A stretch of DNA of 64,000 nt from Diphasiastrum complanatum (GCA_029204225.1 CM055100.1:64922550-64986549), one strand, 5' to 3'. Shown: positions 31,518 through 44,900, counted from the first letter of the stretch. Program-made: numbers and translations. The notes: generated by a model from the sequence alone, not told the origin.

Positions 31518-32246
31518 TCAATTTAGACCTATCTTTCTTCTTACCGAAAGAAGAAGACTCACCATGATCTTGTCCTTTAGACCACTTGCTCTTCCCTTTG
31601 CCCTTGAATTTGCCTTTGATGAACATGGCCTCCTCTCCATCAACTTGAGATGTCGTAGATGCACCTCCTCTTGATTGAACCTATACTCTTCAGTCACCAA
31701 CACTTCTTGCAAATCCACCATGCTTGGCAAAGTCTTTTGAATTGCAAAGCTTTGAACAAGGTTAGCATGCTCATCCAACAAACCATTAAGCACAACTTGC
31801 ACAAGTTCTACTTTTTTTATGCTATCATCAATGCATGCTAGCTCATCATTAAGTGCTTTATCTCTCAATACAAAAGCATGAGTAATCTCTTCCTTCTTTG
31901 GCAAAATTTGAAAGATTTTTCTTCTTAGGGTGGACACCCTAGAAGTGGACTTGGATTCATAAAGCTTCCTTAAAGCTTCCCAAGCCTCATTTGATGAAGT
32001 ACACTTATGAACTTCCTTGAGAAGTTCATTAATAGCATTCATCTTTATCACATGTGGAGATTTCTTTGCCCTCTTGTCAAACCTCCCTTGATCTTGTTGT
32101 GCCATGGGTCTTTCCTCCACACCTACAACAATATCCATCAAATCATTCATCTCAAGGAGAGACTCCATTCTCACCTTCCAAGTAGAATAATTTGTTGAAA
32201 TAAGCCTATCATTGCCTTCCAACATGAATCCACTTGATGTAGCCAT
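31518..32246 (-). CDS. copia gag, largely intact (242 aa)
   Basis: Starts MATSSGFMLEGNDRLISTNY, STWKVRMESLLEMNDLMDIV, then YESKSTSRVSTLRRKIFQIL and LLDEHANLVQSFAIQKTLPS, the standard order of copia gag (DUF4219-like N-terminus and UBN2 helices). It is open for 242 codons and shifts frame just before the zinc knuckle. This is the natural gag start: it lies about 570 bases downstream of the primer site on the minus strand. Being uninterrupted, it suggests this element is among the younger ones here. Confidence 0.85.
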   Translation of the reverse strand: MATSSGFMLEGNDRLISTNYSTWKVRMESLLEMNDLMDIVVGVEERPMAQQDQGRFDKRAKKSPHVIKMNAINELLKEVHKCTSSNEAWEALRKLYESKSTSRVSTLRRKIFQILPKKEEITHAFVLRDKALNDELACIDDSIKKVELVQVVLNGLLDEHANLVQSFAIQKTLPSMVDLQEVLVTEEYRFNQEEVHLRHLKLMERRPCSSKANSRAKGRASGLKDKIMVSLLLSVRRKIGLN

Positions 32247-32818
32247 GTTGCAATGACTTGATCTTCTCTTTCAACCTATTCCAATGCACAAAGCACTCTT
32301 TTGAATGATAACAAATGTATCCAAAAAGAAATCACAAAGATATGGAAACCCTCAATTCTCTTCTAGCACTATAACTAGCAAATCAACTCATAGAATGAAG
32401 AATTCTTGATCAACCTATGATCCACCCACAATCTAATGAATCTTGCCACTTCCTAAGATTGAAACACACTCTATTGAAGTCCATCAACCTCAAAAAATAG
32501 AGATCCAATAAATAATAGAGTTTCACAAAAAATTGAATCTTCCAAATTCTACATGCAATTGCAACAAACTTGAGATAGAATTTTGTAGCCTCTAATGAAG
32601 CTTTCCTAATGCAATTAAAATCGGCCAAATTCAGTAAGGCACGTGTGAAATCAGCCTACTTCAAGTTCATATACCTAAACTGAGTTTTGACCTACAACAA
32701 TTCTACATATGAAAAATGCTTGATTTTTGAGTAGAAAACAATCTAGCACACTCTAGAATTGGTAACTCCTCCAAATATTTGCTAAATAGGGTTGATCCTT
32801 CAATAACCTACAATAGAA
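32247..32818 (-). other. Leader between primer site and gag of the copia element
   Basis: Untranslated leader on the minus strand; no coding motif seen. Confidence 0.5.
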
Positions 32819-32830
32819 GCTCTGATACCA
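32819..32830 (-). other. Primer binding site, tRNA-iMet type
   Basis: Minus strand TGGTATCAGAGC immediately follows the LTR end CTTCACA. Confidence 0.9.
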
Positions 32831-33143
32831 TGTGAAGATTTTGTGAAACACTAAGATCCAAAATCTATCTCTTGGTCTTTGAATGACAACACAATTAGCA
32901 CCATGAACAATGTAGAAAATCAACATCTACTTGATGAAAGAGATGCAAACTCAACAAGATCTTGACCAAACATGAACAATATGAAATAATGAAGTTGCTA
33001 TCCGTACAATGACAGTAAGGTATTATATACGTGTGGATCAGAATCTCAACAAATATAAGCATTCTACACACAAGATTGCAAGATATCATCACTTTAGTGC
33101 ACCAATGGATAGATGAACCCAAGAGAACTCATGTATAAGCATG

Positions 33144-33227
<84 letters not shown>

Positions 33228-33323
33228 AGGGAGGGAGGGAGGGAGGGAGGGAGGAGGGAGGGAGGGAGGGAGAGAGAGAGAGAGAGGGAGAGAGGAGAGA
33301 GAGGAGGGAGGAGAGGAGGGAGG

Positions 33324-33415
<92 letters not shown>

Positions 33416-33707
33416 CTATTCTCCCATGCTTGCACACTATTTATAGCAGGTTTATGCCCTATTTGGAACTTGGTTTTCCTCCATAGAAACTTCTAACCCT
33501 ACTAACAATATGGACGAGATTCAATGAACCAACTATTCAAATTTGAATCTTCCAAACTCGACCTTCTACATTCCCTCACTTTCTAAAAGTGGTGATTCAA
33601 AAACATTTAGACTAAAATAACTTTGAAATGTCTATCTCTAAGTCTAAAATGCAAATTGGCCTCAATTGCCAAATACAAAAGATCAAACTAGTTGATAATT
33701 TCTCACA
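32831..33707 (-). mobile_element. Copia 5' LTR, complete (877 bp), minus strand
   Basis: On the minus strand it starts TGTGAGAAATTATCAACTAG and ends AAAATCTTCACA, next to the primer site. A TATA-like CTATAAATAG lies just upstream of the long repeat tract, which places the repeat at the start of the transcript. The size difference from the 650- and 711-bp relatives is mostly the repeat. Confidence 0.9.
33148..33415 (+). repeat. 268-nt all-purine tract: (GA)n flanking GGGAG repeats
   Basis: No pyrimidine occurs from 33148 to 33415. Two long (GA)n blocks flank about 120 bases of GGGAG/GGAG units (33222-33330) with more than a dozen G3 runs. Both strands read as open low-complexity peptides (Glu-Arg or Ser-Leu), which are artefacts. 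Confidence 0.97.
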
Positions 33708-35399
33708 GACCATCACGTGGCTCTTAAAGTATAGTTAGGAAATGGCCATTCCCACATCTTACACAAGACCTGTAGTGAGTTGCTCGGGGACCAGATTGTA
33801 TGTGGTAGTGGCCCGACCAATGAAGAATTGCCGCATATAATTGCCTTTGGCGGGATTTTTGTGTTTATCTAATTTTGTCTATAAAAAGTGGAATTGAATT
33901 TTGTATGATTTTTTTTTTTTCACTTTCTATATGGCAAATTATTATGTTTCCATTGAAAAATCTTAAGGCTATTTAAATCAAGAGCATCGGTCAAGTTGCG
34001 GTGTAGCAAAAACAAGCATGTAGTCGTTTCATTTGTTGAATAAATGAGCAAAAGATTTTGAGGCCTTGTAGTATGCAATATAATATAGGCCCCCAAAAGG
34101 CCTTGAATCCCACCAATGGCAAATACATATACGAAAACACACATGAACTGCCACTTACCGTTGATTAGTAAACTATAGTGCCAAGATCATTCCCTCACAT
34201 AATCTAAATTTACACTCACCTAAAACTAATGTAAGATTTAAAACAAATTGGCTCCACATTTGAAGTTGAATAGATTTGACAAACATCATAAGGCTCCTAA
34301 CAACATAAAAATATTATTTGGAACATAGAAAACTTGCAAGCTTTTTTATCATGGGGCTTCATAATTTACTGAATGCATAAATTTTCTCAACAAGATCAAG
34401 GAAAGATTCTCATTTTAGTTCAAACTTTTTTTGTCGACCAATTTTCACCTTCCTTCATCCCAAATCTTTCATCAAGTGCCCATAGATAATGCTTGCAACA
34501 ATCATGTCATTCATTTTTCCTAGTCTCTAAACACTCATTTCCCAAAACAATATTGAACAAGACCTAAATCCTTCATCTTGAACTTCTCATTATGTTTATT
34601 GTTCATTCTTATAATCATTTTCTATCCTTGCTCACAATCATAAAACCATCCATGCAATATCTTGCTATTGATGGAAGGAAAAAAGAATGCTCGATAGAAA
34701 AAGTGCATTCGATAGATGCTACTATCAGGCTCTGTGGAAAGATCCTTCTTTTAATGTGTGACTACGCCTATCAAATTCTTACAAAACTATTCCTACAATT
34801 GCCTCATTCGACTCTACTTGATTGTAATTTTGAAATCATCATAATTAGTGAGATTGATCTATAGACAAACATAACAAAGTGAGTATTGATGTAAAAGGTT
34901 TATGCAAAATTGTGTGATAAAATGAGTAAAACTATTGAAATTGGATAACTGAATGTATGTAGATTAATAATTAGATTATAGGATAATACTCCAATAGTTA
35001 TTACAAAATCAACTTTGCATTATCCACATGTAAGCTAGGGAGTAGCATGATTGAGTATCATAATTTGCAATAAACATTTGATTTTTATTGATCTCTTTGA
35101 GATCATTTTTTGTTATTTGAATATATCCAAATCTTTTCACATATGTTTTGTACATATTATGTTGAGGGAAATAATGAGACTCAAATGTTTTTATGCAAAT
35201 GCCTAACACATTGTTGATCAATCTTCAGATTGTTCTTTCTAGGCCTGTACACTACTATACCATTATCTTCAATACAAAATAGTGTCTCGTTCAAGATAGC
35301 AATTCAAATGTTCTAGTCAAAGGACATAGAGAGTCATCTCTATACATTAACCCATGATTGTGTCATCTTATCAATAGAAATATCCGTGTCTACATCTAC
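33708..35399. other. Unassigned AT-rich sequence
   Basis: No convincing gene, domain or LTR. A poly-T run lies near 33910. Short open frames (34592-34864, 33920-34144) have no recognised motif. Confidence 0.4.
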
Positions 35400-35770
35400 T
35401 TTTGACAAGAATACTCTATGGCATCAACGTCTAGGATGTTTTTAGATGAAATCCATTACCTTTATGCTTTGCAACAATCTTGTCAAAGGCTAGAGTCGAT
35501 GACATTCTGGATCTTATTCATTGTAATGTCTGTGGTACGATGCAGACTCCATTATGTGAAGGAGCACTATTTTTTATTATATTATCGACAACCATTCAAG
35601 ATGGATTATTAACATTTAGTTCATTAAGAAAAAATCAGGTCCATATTTGTCCTCCCAACAATCATATGTCTATTTGAAAATAGACAGGCCTAAAGATCTA
35701 AAGATCAAGGTCCTACACATAGATGGAGGGAGAGAGCTTATTTCTAATGCTATGGAACCTAATTAAAGCA
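35400..35770 (+). pseudogene. Very decayed copia gag-pre-integrase/integrase
   Basis: LWHQRLGCF (about 35419), ARVDDILDLIHCNVCGTMQT (zinc-binding HxxxC region) and VLHIDGGRELIS (second Asp block) can be found in changing frames with many stops. Much older than the other copia remnants. Confidence 0.65.
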
Positions 35771-36119
35771 ATAACAAGATTCAGCGATAGAGAGACGTGC
35801 ACAAGGGTTTTAGATGTTGGAAATATTTGATAATGATGTCAAATTAATATTCAATAGTGATGCGAATGTGTCTAGACATTGTAGAAACACTATGAAACAT
35901 ACATACATCTGTGATTGAGCTATAGTGAATCATGATTCAAATTTGTGGAATTAAGGAATGAATGACAATAACTCAATAATATGCTTGGATCTTTCAACTA
36001 CTGCAAATTGGATGCAACAAACTATTGTTGGAGTCTTAACTTTCTCCTACTCATCCTAACTGCCCTCCTTTTCACTTATATAAATCACTCTCTTCAAACA
36101 GTCTACAAAAAATAACTAT

Positions 36120-36428
36120 TTTTTTTTTGGACAATTCGCATTTTTCCACGGTTTGCAGAAATGAACTGTTTTTTTTTCGGACAGTTCGCATTTTTCGGAC
36201 AAAGTCTTCTACTTCACTTTTAGGCCATTTTGGGCACAAAGGTTTTTGCAAAAACTGTGACACTTGTGTTCACTCGGATTTTTGGGCCATTGCGGTCACC
36301 TTGAAAAATGCGACATTCTCAAAGAATGCCAAAAACGCAACACTTTGCATATTTACAAAGGATTTCATGTATAGACTATCTACATCTTCACGCTCCAATA
36401 ATAACTGACCTAATTGATCAGTTAAACA
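36120..36428. other. Stretch with repeated TTCGCATTTTT motifs
   Basis: GGACAATTCGCATTTTT and GGACAGTTCGCATTTTTCGGAC occur 58 bases apart after T8 runs. No gene recognised. Confidence 0.45.
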
Positions 36429-37151
<723 letters not shown>

Positions 37152-37152
37152 G

Positions 37153-37164
37153 TGGTATGAGAGC
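37153..37164 (+). other. Primer binding site, variant tRNA-iMet type
   Basis: TGGTATGAGAGC, one base different from the standard site, right after the LTR. Confidence 0.8.
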
Positions 37165-37259
37165 GGGTTTTGGACTTACTAGAGTCTATAGGATATAAAT
37201 AGGAACTTAATATGTTTTTGTTTTCAAAACTAGTTTATATTCTATTTGTGTTCAATCTT

Positions 37260-37850
37260 TGTTCATCAATCATAATGGAAGATTCAACCTCAGAGATCCG
37301 ACAAGTTCAACGGAGATTATTTCCACATGTGGAAATTCAAGATGCGGATGATCTTGATCGAAAAGGAGCTATGGGGATACATAAACGGTTTGATAGCAAG
37401 ACCGGCAGAACATGAAATGCTCCCAACATGGAAAGCAAAGGATGGCAAAACTCTTGCCATTGTATCCTTGAATCTGAAAGATACTCAGATTGCTCATGTA
37501 TCAAGCAGTACCACTTCCAAAGAAGCGTGAGATATTTTAACAAGCATCTATGAGACTTTAGATGTATCAACTTGTCTCTTTTTGAGAAAGAAGGTCCTCA
37601 CTCTCAAAATGAGCAAAGGCACCAGGCACCTCAATTAGTGATCATTTGAATGAGTTCAAGCAGTTGTTGAATCAATTAGTTGCCATAGGCTCTCCTATTT
37701 CAGAAGAAGACTCTAAAATATCTCTTCTCACCAGTCTTGCACCCTCCTATGACAACCTATTATTGCTCTTGAGCAATACTCCTACGCTATCACTCCATAA
37801 GCTGACAACAAGTCTACTGCAGAAAGAAGTTAGGAGAAAAAGTTTGCCTA
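37260..37850 (+). pseudogene. copia gag, plus strand
   Basis: WKFKMRMILIEKELWGYING, LNLKDTQIAHVSSSTTSKEA then, after a frame change, NEFKQLLNQLVAIGSPISEE, LAPSYDNLLLLLSNTPT and LQKEVRRKSL. Same gag family as 11314-11607. Two frame changes and stops near 37527 and 37637. Confidence 0.85.
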
Positions 37851-38230
37851 AGGACCAAAATTCGATTCCATGCAAATGGATATTCAAAGTGAAGTATGAT
37901 GCTGAAGGAAGGATAAATTGATACAAAGCTAGATTGGCTTCTCACAGATTTCATATCTAGATTACTCATAAATTCTGTTCCACGAAATGGACGTCCAAAC
38001 AACTTTTCTAAATCAGACAACTGAGAGGAGATATTCATGACACAACTAGAGGGATATGAGCTCAAAGATAAGGAGAATCTTGTCTGCAAAATTCATAACG
38101 CTCTGTATAGTCTGAAATAGTGTCCAAAAATGGTTTCACTCCAAACTCGCCAGACTTGAATGTCTATTTCAAGTCTATTTTGACCTCCTTCATAATCATT
38201 ACTTTGTATTTTGATGATATTTATATTCAA
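37851..38230 (+). pseudogene. copia RT fused directly to gag by a large deletion
   Basis: RRKSLPKDQNSIPCKWIFKV joins the gag helices straight to the RT entry (normally W-V-F-K-x-K); zinc knuckle, protease and integrase are gone. Beyond it, RT decays quickly: KARLASH, MTQLEGYELKDKENLVCKIH and a YFDDI active-site relic near 38210. Confidence 0.75.
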
Positions 38231-38432
38231 ATAGCCTAATTTGAAATTCCATGACATATTAGTGGATTCAGAAGTTGAGGTGTGGAGAGCTTGACTATTT
38301 GTAGAATAGTAGTGGCTTAGCTTATAAAGGTAGTCACTCCTTTTTCTATAGGCTAGGACTTTCTTAGATTTGTCAAGAATCGTACAACCCTCTATATCAA
38401 ACTAGAACTTATGACCAAAATCACTGATCCTG

Positions 38433-38960
38433 CTATGAAAGCAGATTTTTAGTACAATTCAAGACATGCAAGACTTTGGACACGAGCTTTACATCACCTC
38501 TCTGAAACTCGACCTTGACATTTCCTTCACCCTTGATGCTAAGTGATGAGTTGTCTCCCAATTGAATAACTCTAGGATGGGTGAGGAGTTTGTAGTCTTG
38601 AAACCAATCGAGATGATGTATCATATGCTGAGTTGTTCACAAGTCCAGATACCAAGAATCGATATCATAGAGTTCTCCCACGTTGGTCATAAATGCAAAT
38701 TTTTCTTCTTCTTGAGACTGGGTCGAATTGTTGGTTGTTGCAGCATTGGCTTGTCAAACGCCTTGCCATCTCTCTGTCTCCATTTGGTGATGCTAGTTGC
38801 ATCGACTTCCGGTTTGGTCTCAATGCCTTCAGTGATGGCCCATAGTTCTTTGGCAAGAAGTACTACCTTCATCTTAAATTTCCAAAGATGGTAGTTGTCT
38901 TCATTGAGCTTCTCGATGAACTGAAGGTGGATACATTTTGGAGAAGAGAGGTTGTTGTAG
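38433..38960 (-). pseudogene. copia gag N-terminus fused to protease, minus strand
   Basis: EDNYHLWKFKMKVVLLAKEL and ITKWRQRDGKAFDKPML are gag; the sequence then jumps to SWYLDL-stop-TTQHM and HHLDWFQDYKLLTHPRVIQL, GEGNVKVEFQRGDVKLVSKV, a copia aspartic protease. The catalytic DSG reads D-L-stop. The gag helices and zinc knuckle are deleted. Lies tail to tail with the plus-strand element ending near 38230. Confidence 0.8.
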
Positions 38961-39060
38961 AAACAACGACATCAAATACTACTATATACACACTTCCAAA
39001 AACGATGTCTTGATAAAACAAAGACTGTAACCTACACAAAAATGTAGATTATTGAACCGA

Positions 39061-39074
39061 GTGCTCTAATAGCA
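39061..39074 (-). other. Diverged primer binding site
   Basis: Minus strand TGCTATTAGAGCAC, a mutated form of TGGTATCAGAGC, right after the LTR end CTGACA. Confidence 0.65.
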
Positions 39075-39871
39075 TGTCAGAAATCGATATGAATCAGATT
39101 AGAACTGACACCTTATCAAAAAATGGTGGCATGTCGAATTCGCTCAGATGAAAATCGAGCTATTGGCAACAGAAGTGACAAATGAGTTGTGGATAATGGA
39201 TCTGTAATGCATCAGTATAGCAGCAAGAATCAAGATGAATTAAATCAGTAAGCAATGCGGAAGAACAAATCAATGAACAAAAATTGCACTCTTAAAAATA
39301 ATCAAAATTGATCTGAAAGATCAGAGTACAAATAGGACGTGGAGCGTGCGTGTATGTATTTATACAAATGCTTCATGTTAGTCAATCGTTAAAAGATGAA
39401 TCAACATTGCAAACTTCAGACTTACTCAATTGGTCTGATTGATTTGGTATATACATTGTGTTGATGATTGCAAAGTAGTCAATCAGTACTTGGAGCTATA
39501 AATCAAACCTACTTATAGTTACGTAAGTCGTCCTATAGTAGATAGCCATCGTTGTAAGCAATAAATGAATGTACAGAGTTGGCAAACTGTCAACGTCATC
39601 CTTCTGATCACGACATGGGTCAAAACAACCGATAGTGTCGAAATAGCCCCAGGGTCGATATTGATGCTGGGTTGGATTACGTACAGGGTCGAAATCAAGG
39701 TTCTCGATTCGATCCATCGACCTAGACCAAGATCAGAATACATTTTGATCCAAAACCAGACTTTGATTTTTCAAGTATTTCTTAGATTTTTTTGGGAATT
39801 TTTCCTAAGTATATATAGAGTCAAGATGCTCATTACTAATTGGATTTAGGCCTGAGCATTGAAATCCAACA
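39075..39871 (-). mobile_element. Copia 5' LTR, minus strand (about 797 bp)
   Basis: On the minus strand it starts TGTTGGATTTCAATGC and ends CGATTTCTGACA. A TATA box (CTATATATACTTAGG) lies about 60 bases from the start. It precedes the gag-protease remnant on the same strand. The first part resembles 28600-28800. Confidence 0.7.
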
Positions 39872-40199
39872 TACACTAGATCTATCCTTTTGTAGTAATT
39901 GGCGCAACCCTAATAGGAATGCGCCTTTATTCCAATGAATCTAGGTACTTTGGGATTTGCTTCATATAACCTTGGAGTTGTTGTAGATAAGGTTTCAGCC
40001 TTTTATTTGACACTATCTCATTATTTGGAATATTTGAACAAACATTCTTCGAATTTCATTTGACAATTGTGCAAACTTTGGTGTATTTTTGTAGACTATT
40101 CGAACTTGCATATAAAAGTATAGATTGTAAGAAAAGATTATATAATGTATTTACAACCGGTCCTCATTACTATCGATTTCCATCGAAATGTGGATCTTG

Positions 40200-41340
40200 A
40201 AAAAAATGGTTATTTAAATTTAGCATAGTACTAAATTTGGTATGATTGTCTATTGCTAATGCCTTTGTAAAAGTGTCTGCTGCCATGAATTGTATTCTAC
40301 AATAATCAAAATACTTTGTCTCTAACGAAATGATACTTTATCTGAATATATTTGCTCTTAGAATGATAATGAAATACACTAATAAAGCAATTGTACTCTA
40401 AGGGTGTTTTCACACACACTTGTGGAGCATGTCTATTTGTCAAAAAACTCAACATGAGTACTCCCCGACATCTTCACATGCCCTAGGGCTCCTATTTTTA
40501 AGGAGCCATTCAAATTTGAATTTATTAGGTGGGGGAACGTCCTTTCGGCTCATATACTTTCGGCTTATATAGGATAAAGGAGAGAGAATAATATAAAAAC
40601 TTCTTATTTCATTAAGGGAAAACCCATAGGAGTACAAATAAATGCATGTGAAAGTATAAAGGTCGTAAGGTAATTTGAGATGTTGTTAAGCAACTATAGC
40701 TAAGCAAAAACCCAACATAGTAGCTACTCAAAGTCTACTGCTTGATGCAAGTCGCTAGCTAAGATTGTTGCACATTTACGTAGTGCCGGAAGCTGTGAAA
40801 TAACTATTCCTGCAGCCACAACATGTCGAAGTATTGCAAGTGCTTGAATGTGTTGTAAAGTGGTAGAAACTCAATGACAATAGTAAGATGCAATGACTAG
40901 GTTTATGTGTGAAGTGGTAGTTGGTGGAGGTATTTGTCAACATCTCTAGCCCAATATGCATCTGTGAAAGCTTGAAGAACATTAAATTCGATATTCAAAT
41001 ATCGAATTACCCCCATAATAGATGCAATCTGAGAACTCTTAATAGAGTTTTTTAATGAATGGAACATGGATTCGAAATGTATTGGCTCAATGTATCAATT
41101 GAATAAGCAAAGTGAGGTTTGGTACATATCATGACATACATGAGAGAACTCATAATCAAATGATAAGGATATAGTTGCATTTGCTCCACTTTCTTAACAA
41201 ATTGTGGACATTGATCATTCGAAAATTTCGAACCTAGATCCATTGGAGATTTGGCTAGTTTGCATTTGGCCATATTGTGCTTCAATAGTAAATCATGCAT
41301 ATTCTTTTGCTACCAGGTCATTGAAATACCCTTGCATATG
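40200..41340 (-). pseudogene. copia RT end and RNase H, minus strand, interrupted
   Basis: 41300 downward: HDLLLKHNMAKCKLAKSPMD, IMSSLMYVMICTKPHFAYSI, DTLSQYISNP, then RYLNIEFNVLQAFTDAYWA (RNase H Asp block, about 40950). The C-terminal part, SKSKYIQIKYHFVRDKV and MAADTFTKAL, lies at about 40200-40380. The 400 bases between hold no RNase H motif (about 40420-40790), so something replaced or inserted there. No LTR adjoins. Confidence 0.8.
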
Positions 41341-41755
41341 GTCCCATTGTCACTCAGGTGTAGATTGATAACTTTTTATAGCCACATAATATTAACAACA
41401 AATCAGGAAACAAACTACCCATCGTCTATCAATCTCTGGTGGATATGTAATACCCAGAGATATGCTAATTATCAATCTTAGTGGGTAGTAAATTTTTTGA
41501 TAACCAAATTTTTTTTGATAACCAAAGGTCTAGGATACAATACCCTTATTGGTAAAAGCAGGATATAAAAAAGAATTGAATACCCACACAACATTTGAAA
41601 ACGCCCTCATTCATTACCAGCCTCTCCAAATTAGGGTTTCCTTTTGGGGTGTCTTTCTTTGTCTTTCTTTCTGCATTCAAGCTGAAATAAAAGGGAAAAG
41701 CTTCCCTTTGCTTCCTGCGCCTTTTGAGAGACACAAGGGAAGAAGGGCTGGAGAT
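41341..41755 (+). promoter_or_regulatory. Upstream region and leader of the ABCF3 gene
   Basis: Contains the presumed promoter and 5' leader. The frame is open upstream of the ATG for about 200 bases but has no conserved sequence; MSPAIATA at 41756 is the first methionine followed by family-like residues. AAATTAGGGTTTCC near 41630 contains a telo-box-like AGGGTTT, common in promoters of plant translation genes. Confidence 0.4.
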
Positions 41756-41986
41756 ATGTCGCCAGCGATAGCTACAGCGGTTGCGCAACGTCCTGTGGCG
41801 GCAGGCGTGTATGAAGCTCTGGGGCAGCGAGCTCTGGATGTGGATTCCATCATCATCGATTACATAATCAACATCTTTGAAGATGAGACGTTTGATTTTG
41901 GATGGGAGGGTGAAGTTGCGTTTGAAGCCGTGGGCCCATTGTTGGTAGATGCCAAGTGCGTTCCAAGTGAATCGGATGCCCGACTT
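41756..41986 (+). CDS. ABCF3: ABCF3 exon 1 (77 codons)
   Basis: Start [13 protein letters not shown], then [20 protein letters not shown] and [17 protein letters not shown], the N-terminal GCN20-like domain. Donor CTT|GTAAGT, phase 0. Followed by a 2.9-kb intron. Confidence 0.9.
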
Positions 41987-44900
41987 GTAAGTTTTTAATT
42001 CATTTTGTGTTGATTCTGCTGTACAACAGTTGAAAGGGTTTGAGAATTAGGGTTTTTATTCAGAAAGTTGTGATAATAGGCTTTTGAGCTGATTCTAAGC
42101 ATGTTCTCTGAAGTATTTAATTGGTCCTGCAAGTGAAATTCTATTTTTTCTCCCTCTTACATATTAAATTAGTCAGGTCAGTAGTAGATTAGATTACCAT
42201 CATTGCCTGACTGGATCATCGATATTCTTCATCTTAAAGGATTGGGATAAATTCTGAGAGTGCAATCTGCAAGAACCGGATATAGCAACACCGTGCCGAT
42301 CCTGGCAATTATGCATTTGATATTGAAACACATACGAACAATATGAATGAAGTACTTGACAGTTTAAGCTTGTGTGCCGATAACAGAATGAGGCCTTGGG
42401 CATGTACATGAATAAACTGTCCACCATGAAGGTCCGACTATTATCTTGAAAGTTAAATATAGCACAGGCGTACTTTAGTGTACTCATGCCTTCATAGCTC
42501 TCATTCACTGTTGACCTACCACTCGAGCCCAATACAAATCACCCAAATGCTTTGACTCACAAGGGGGGTTACCCACTTATCGTGAGATTCTATTTTCATC
42601 CAGACAAACGTTTGCACTTTGGTATGAACACATTAAAATTAACCGACACCCTCCTTACCACATCTTTGTTGAAAGGAGCAACATTGTAGAGAGGAAGATC
42701 AATTTTCTAACTGTTAGTTGATTTTATGCTATATGTGGCTTCATGTATTGTGCGGATAGTAAAATGCATAAGTTAGCTTCTCGTATAGCTGTTGAAAAGG
42801 TATTTGGTACTTTGTGTCTCCATTCTAAGAGAATGTCGCTAGTTGTTATCCATGAAAGACTTAGCTTTGCAAGGATATGCTAAAGGTATTTTCAATTTTG
42901 CCTTACACAAGCATTTTCAAATATCAAGTTTATTTCTACTAGTCATTGTTCAAGTTGTGTTGAGCGAATTGAAAGCTATCATAAAAGATCCTAACAAAGT
43001 TTTTTAAAAGGTCCTTGGTAGACAAGACATCTAGGCAAGCTCCCAAGTGGACATATGAAAGGTCCCTATAAGAGAGCTCCTAAAGTATACGTGTTAGGTC
43101 CCTAGTGAGAACTACCAAGTGGGCATTTGAGAGGTCTCTAGTGGACAAGTCTTGAAAGGTCCCTAGTAGACAAGCACGAAGTGGACACTTTGAAAGAAAT
43201 TATTCCCATGTGGACCATTTGAACTAATTTATGACTTGAATATATGCTCTACTAATTCAAGTTTTGTTTATGGCCTATGAGAAAGTGCTACACTTGAATG
43301 TAGATTAAAGGAAGAAGACTATGCAGAAGTGATACAAATGAAAACATGTCAAGGACATAAAGTGCCCGGGCCCATTATTTTGAGTATTAGGGCACCAAGC
43401 TAATTGGCAAACTATTCCCCTCCAAAAGTGGTGACTCACCTACTTTTCAAATTATGCATGAGAGTTTGTCGAAAGATTCTTTTACTATCTCCTAGAATAC
43501 TATAATAGAAGCTAGAGACACTTATTGTTTAGCTTTTGCTTACTGAGACGCCTGGGCTCTTCGTGGGAGAACTCAATTACATTGTTTTTAGGGCTTTGTA
43601 TCTGATTGTATCTGGTGATATTTTGTAATGTTTGAAGAAGATTGTTCATTGTCTGTCAATACTTTTTGTGCTTTATGTGATGCCATATGTATTTATAGCT
43701 TGGTATTATAGCCCTTTTCAAGGCTTTGTTGCTGCCCCAGTTCATCTTTTTTCATTGTTTCTCCATCATTGTTTGCCTCACCTTCCTCCATCATGTTTGC
43801 CCCTCCCAGCTTCCCTTTTTGCTGTTCCTATTGCATGTTTGCCCGTCCCACAATCTTCTGCCCCCTCTTACCGCACTTGCATCTTCCACTAGCCGTCCGC
43901 CCACCCTCTTGCTATTTTTGGCCTATTTATTTAATTTTTCTATTTTTGCCGCCTTCATGATTACATTTTTTACTTTGCTTTCCATTTTTTACTTTTGCTT
44001 TTGTTTTTTTGGTCTACTTTTTCTCTATAGTTGTGTGTCATTCTGCATAATGAAGTCATACTCCTCTACGTGACAATGTGCCATACTTCCTCCTCCACTG
44101 CTGTATGAAATGAATGTGGTTCGTGTGAATTTTGAATAGTAGTCAGAAGTGCAAATTTCTCTCTTTTGATGTTTTGATCTTTGAGATTTTGCTCCTTGGT
44201 CACTATATTCATCCTGCTCCAGGATTTGCTCCTCCTTGATTGTTCACCAAAACCACCCTGGCACCTTCTTCGTTGGTGTGTCCATGTGTCCCATGGTGTT
44301 GGCATTGTCTTGTGACTCCGTGAGTCATCATATCTTGCTTGCTCCTGTGACTCATATGATTCTGGTATGCATAGGTGTTCACTGACATGGTATTTGACAC
44401 ACAGTCTAGGCATTTGACAGGTTTTTTACAGCTCATTGAAAGGTTAGTAGCGAAGCAGAAATGCTACTGTTTGTACAGGAAAGACTGATAATTTTGTCTT
44501 GACTCACTCCATAAATATGCCATGCTAATCTACACTCTGTAAACACCAGGGTGATGCTAGCACTATGTAGCAGAAGTAGGAAGTCATGCTACTTGAAGTG
44601 TTAAGTTTAAACCTCTTCATGTCTGCTCATTGTTTTCAAATATTTAATAGTGCCTGCAATTATTTGTTTGTTTATGATACGTTTAGAAAGATTGCTAAAC
44701 TAGTTACCCTTAACCTTTTAGTTTAATCTCCGCAGCAGACATTAACTTTTACCCTCTGACCACAAATATCAAATCATTTTTATTTGATGTAGAATTGAGT
44801 TTTTTTGGCTTTGAGAAGTGAGTTCTTACGGTCAGTATTTCATGTATGGATAAATACATGCATCATGAATTTGGAGGATTGTTGTTCAGGTTTGTAAAAA

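Noticed and set aside
33094-33496. Long open frames encoding Ser-Leu or Arg-Glu repeats on both strands
   Set aside because: They are translations of (CT)n/(GA)n tracts, which have no stops in several frames. The same applies at 9350, 21147, 26280, 26691 and 59542.
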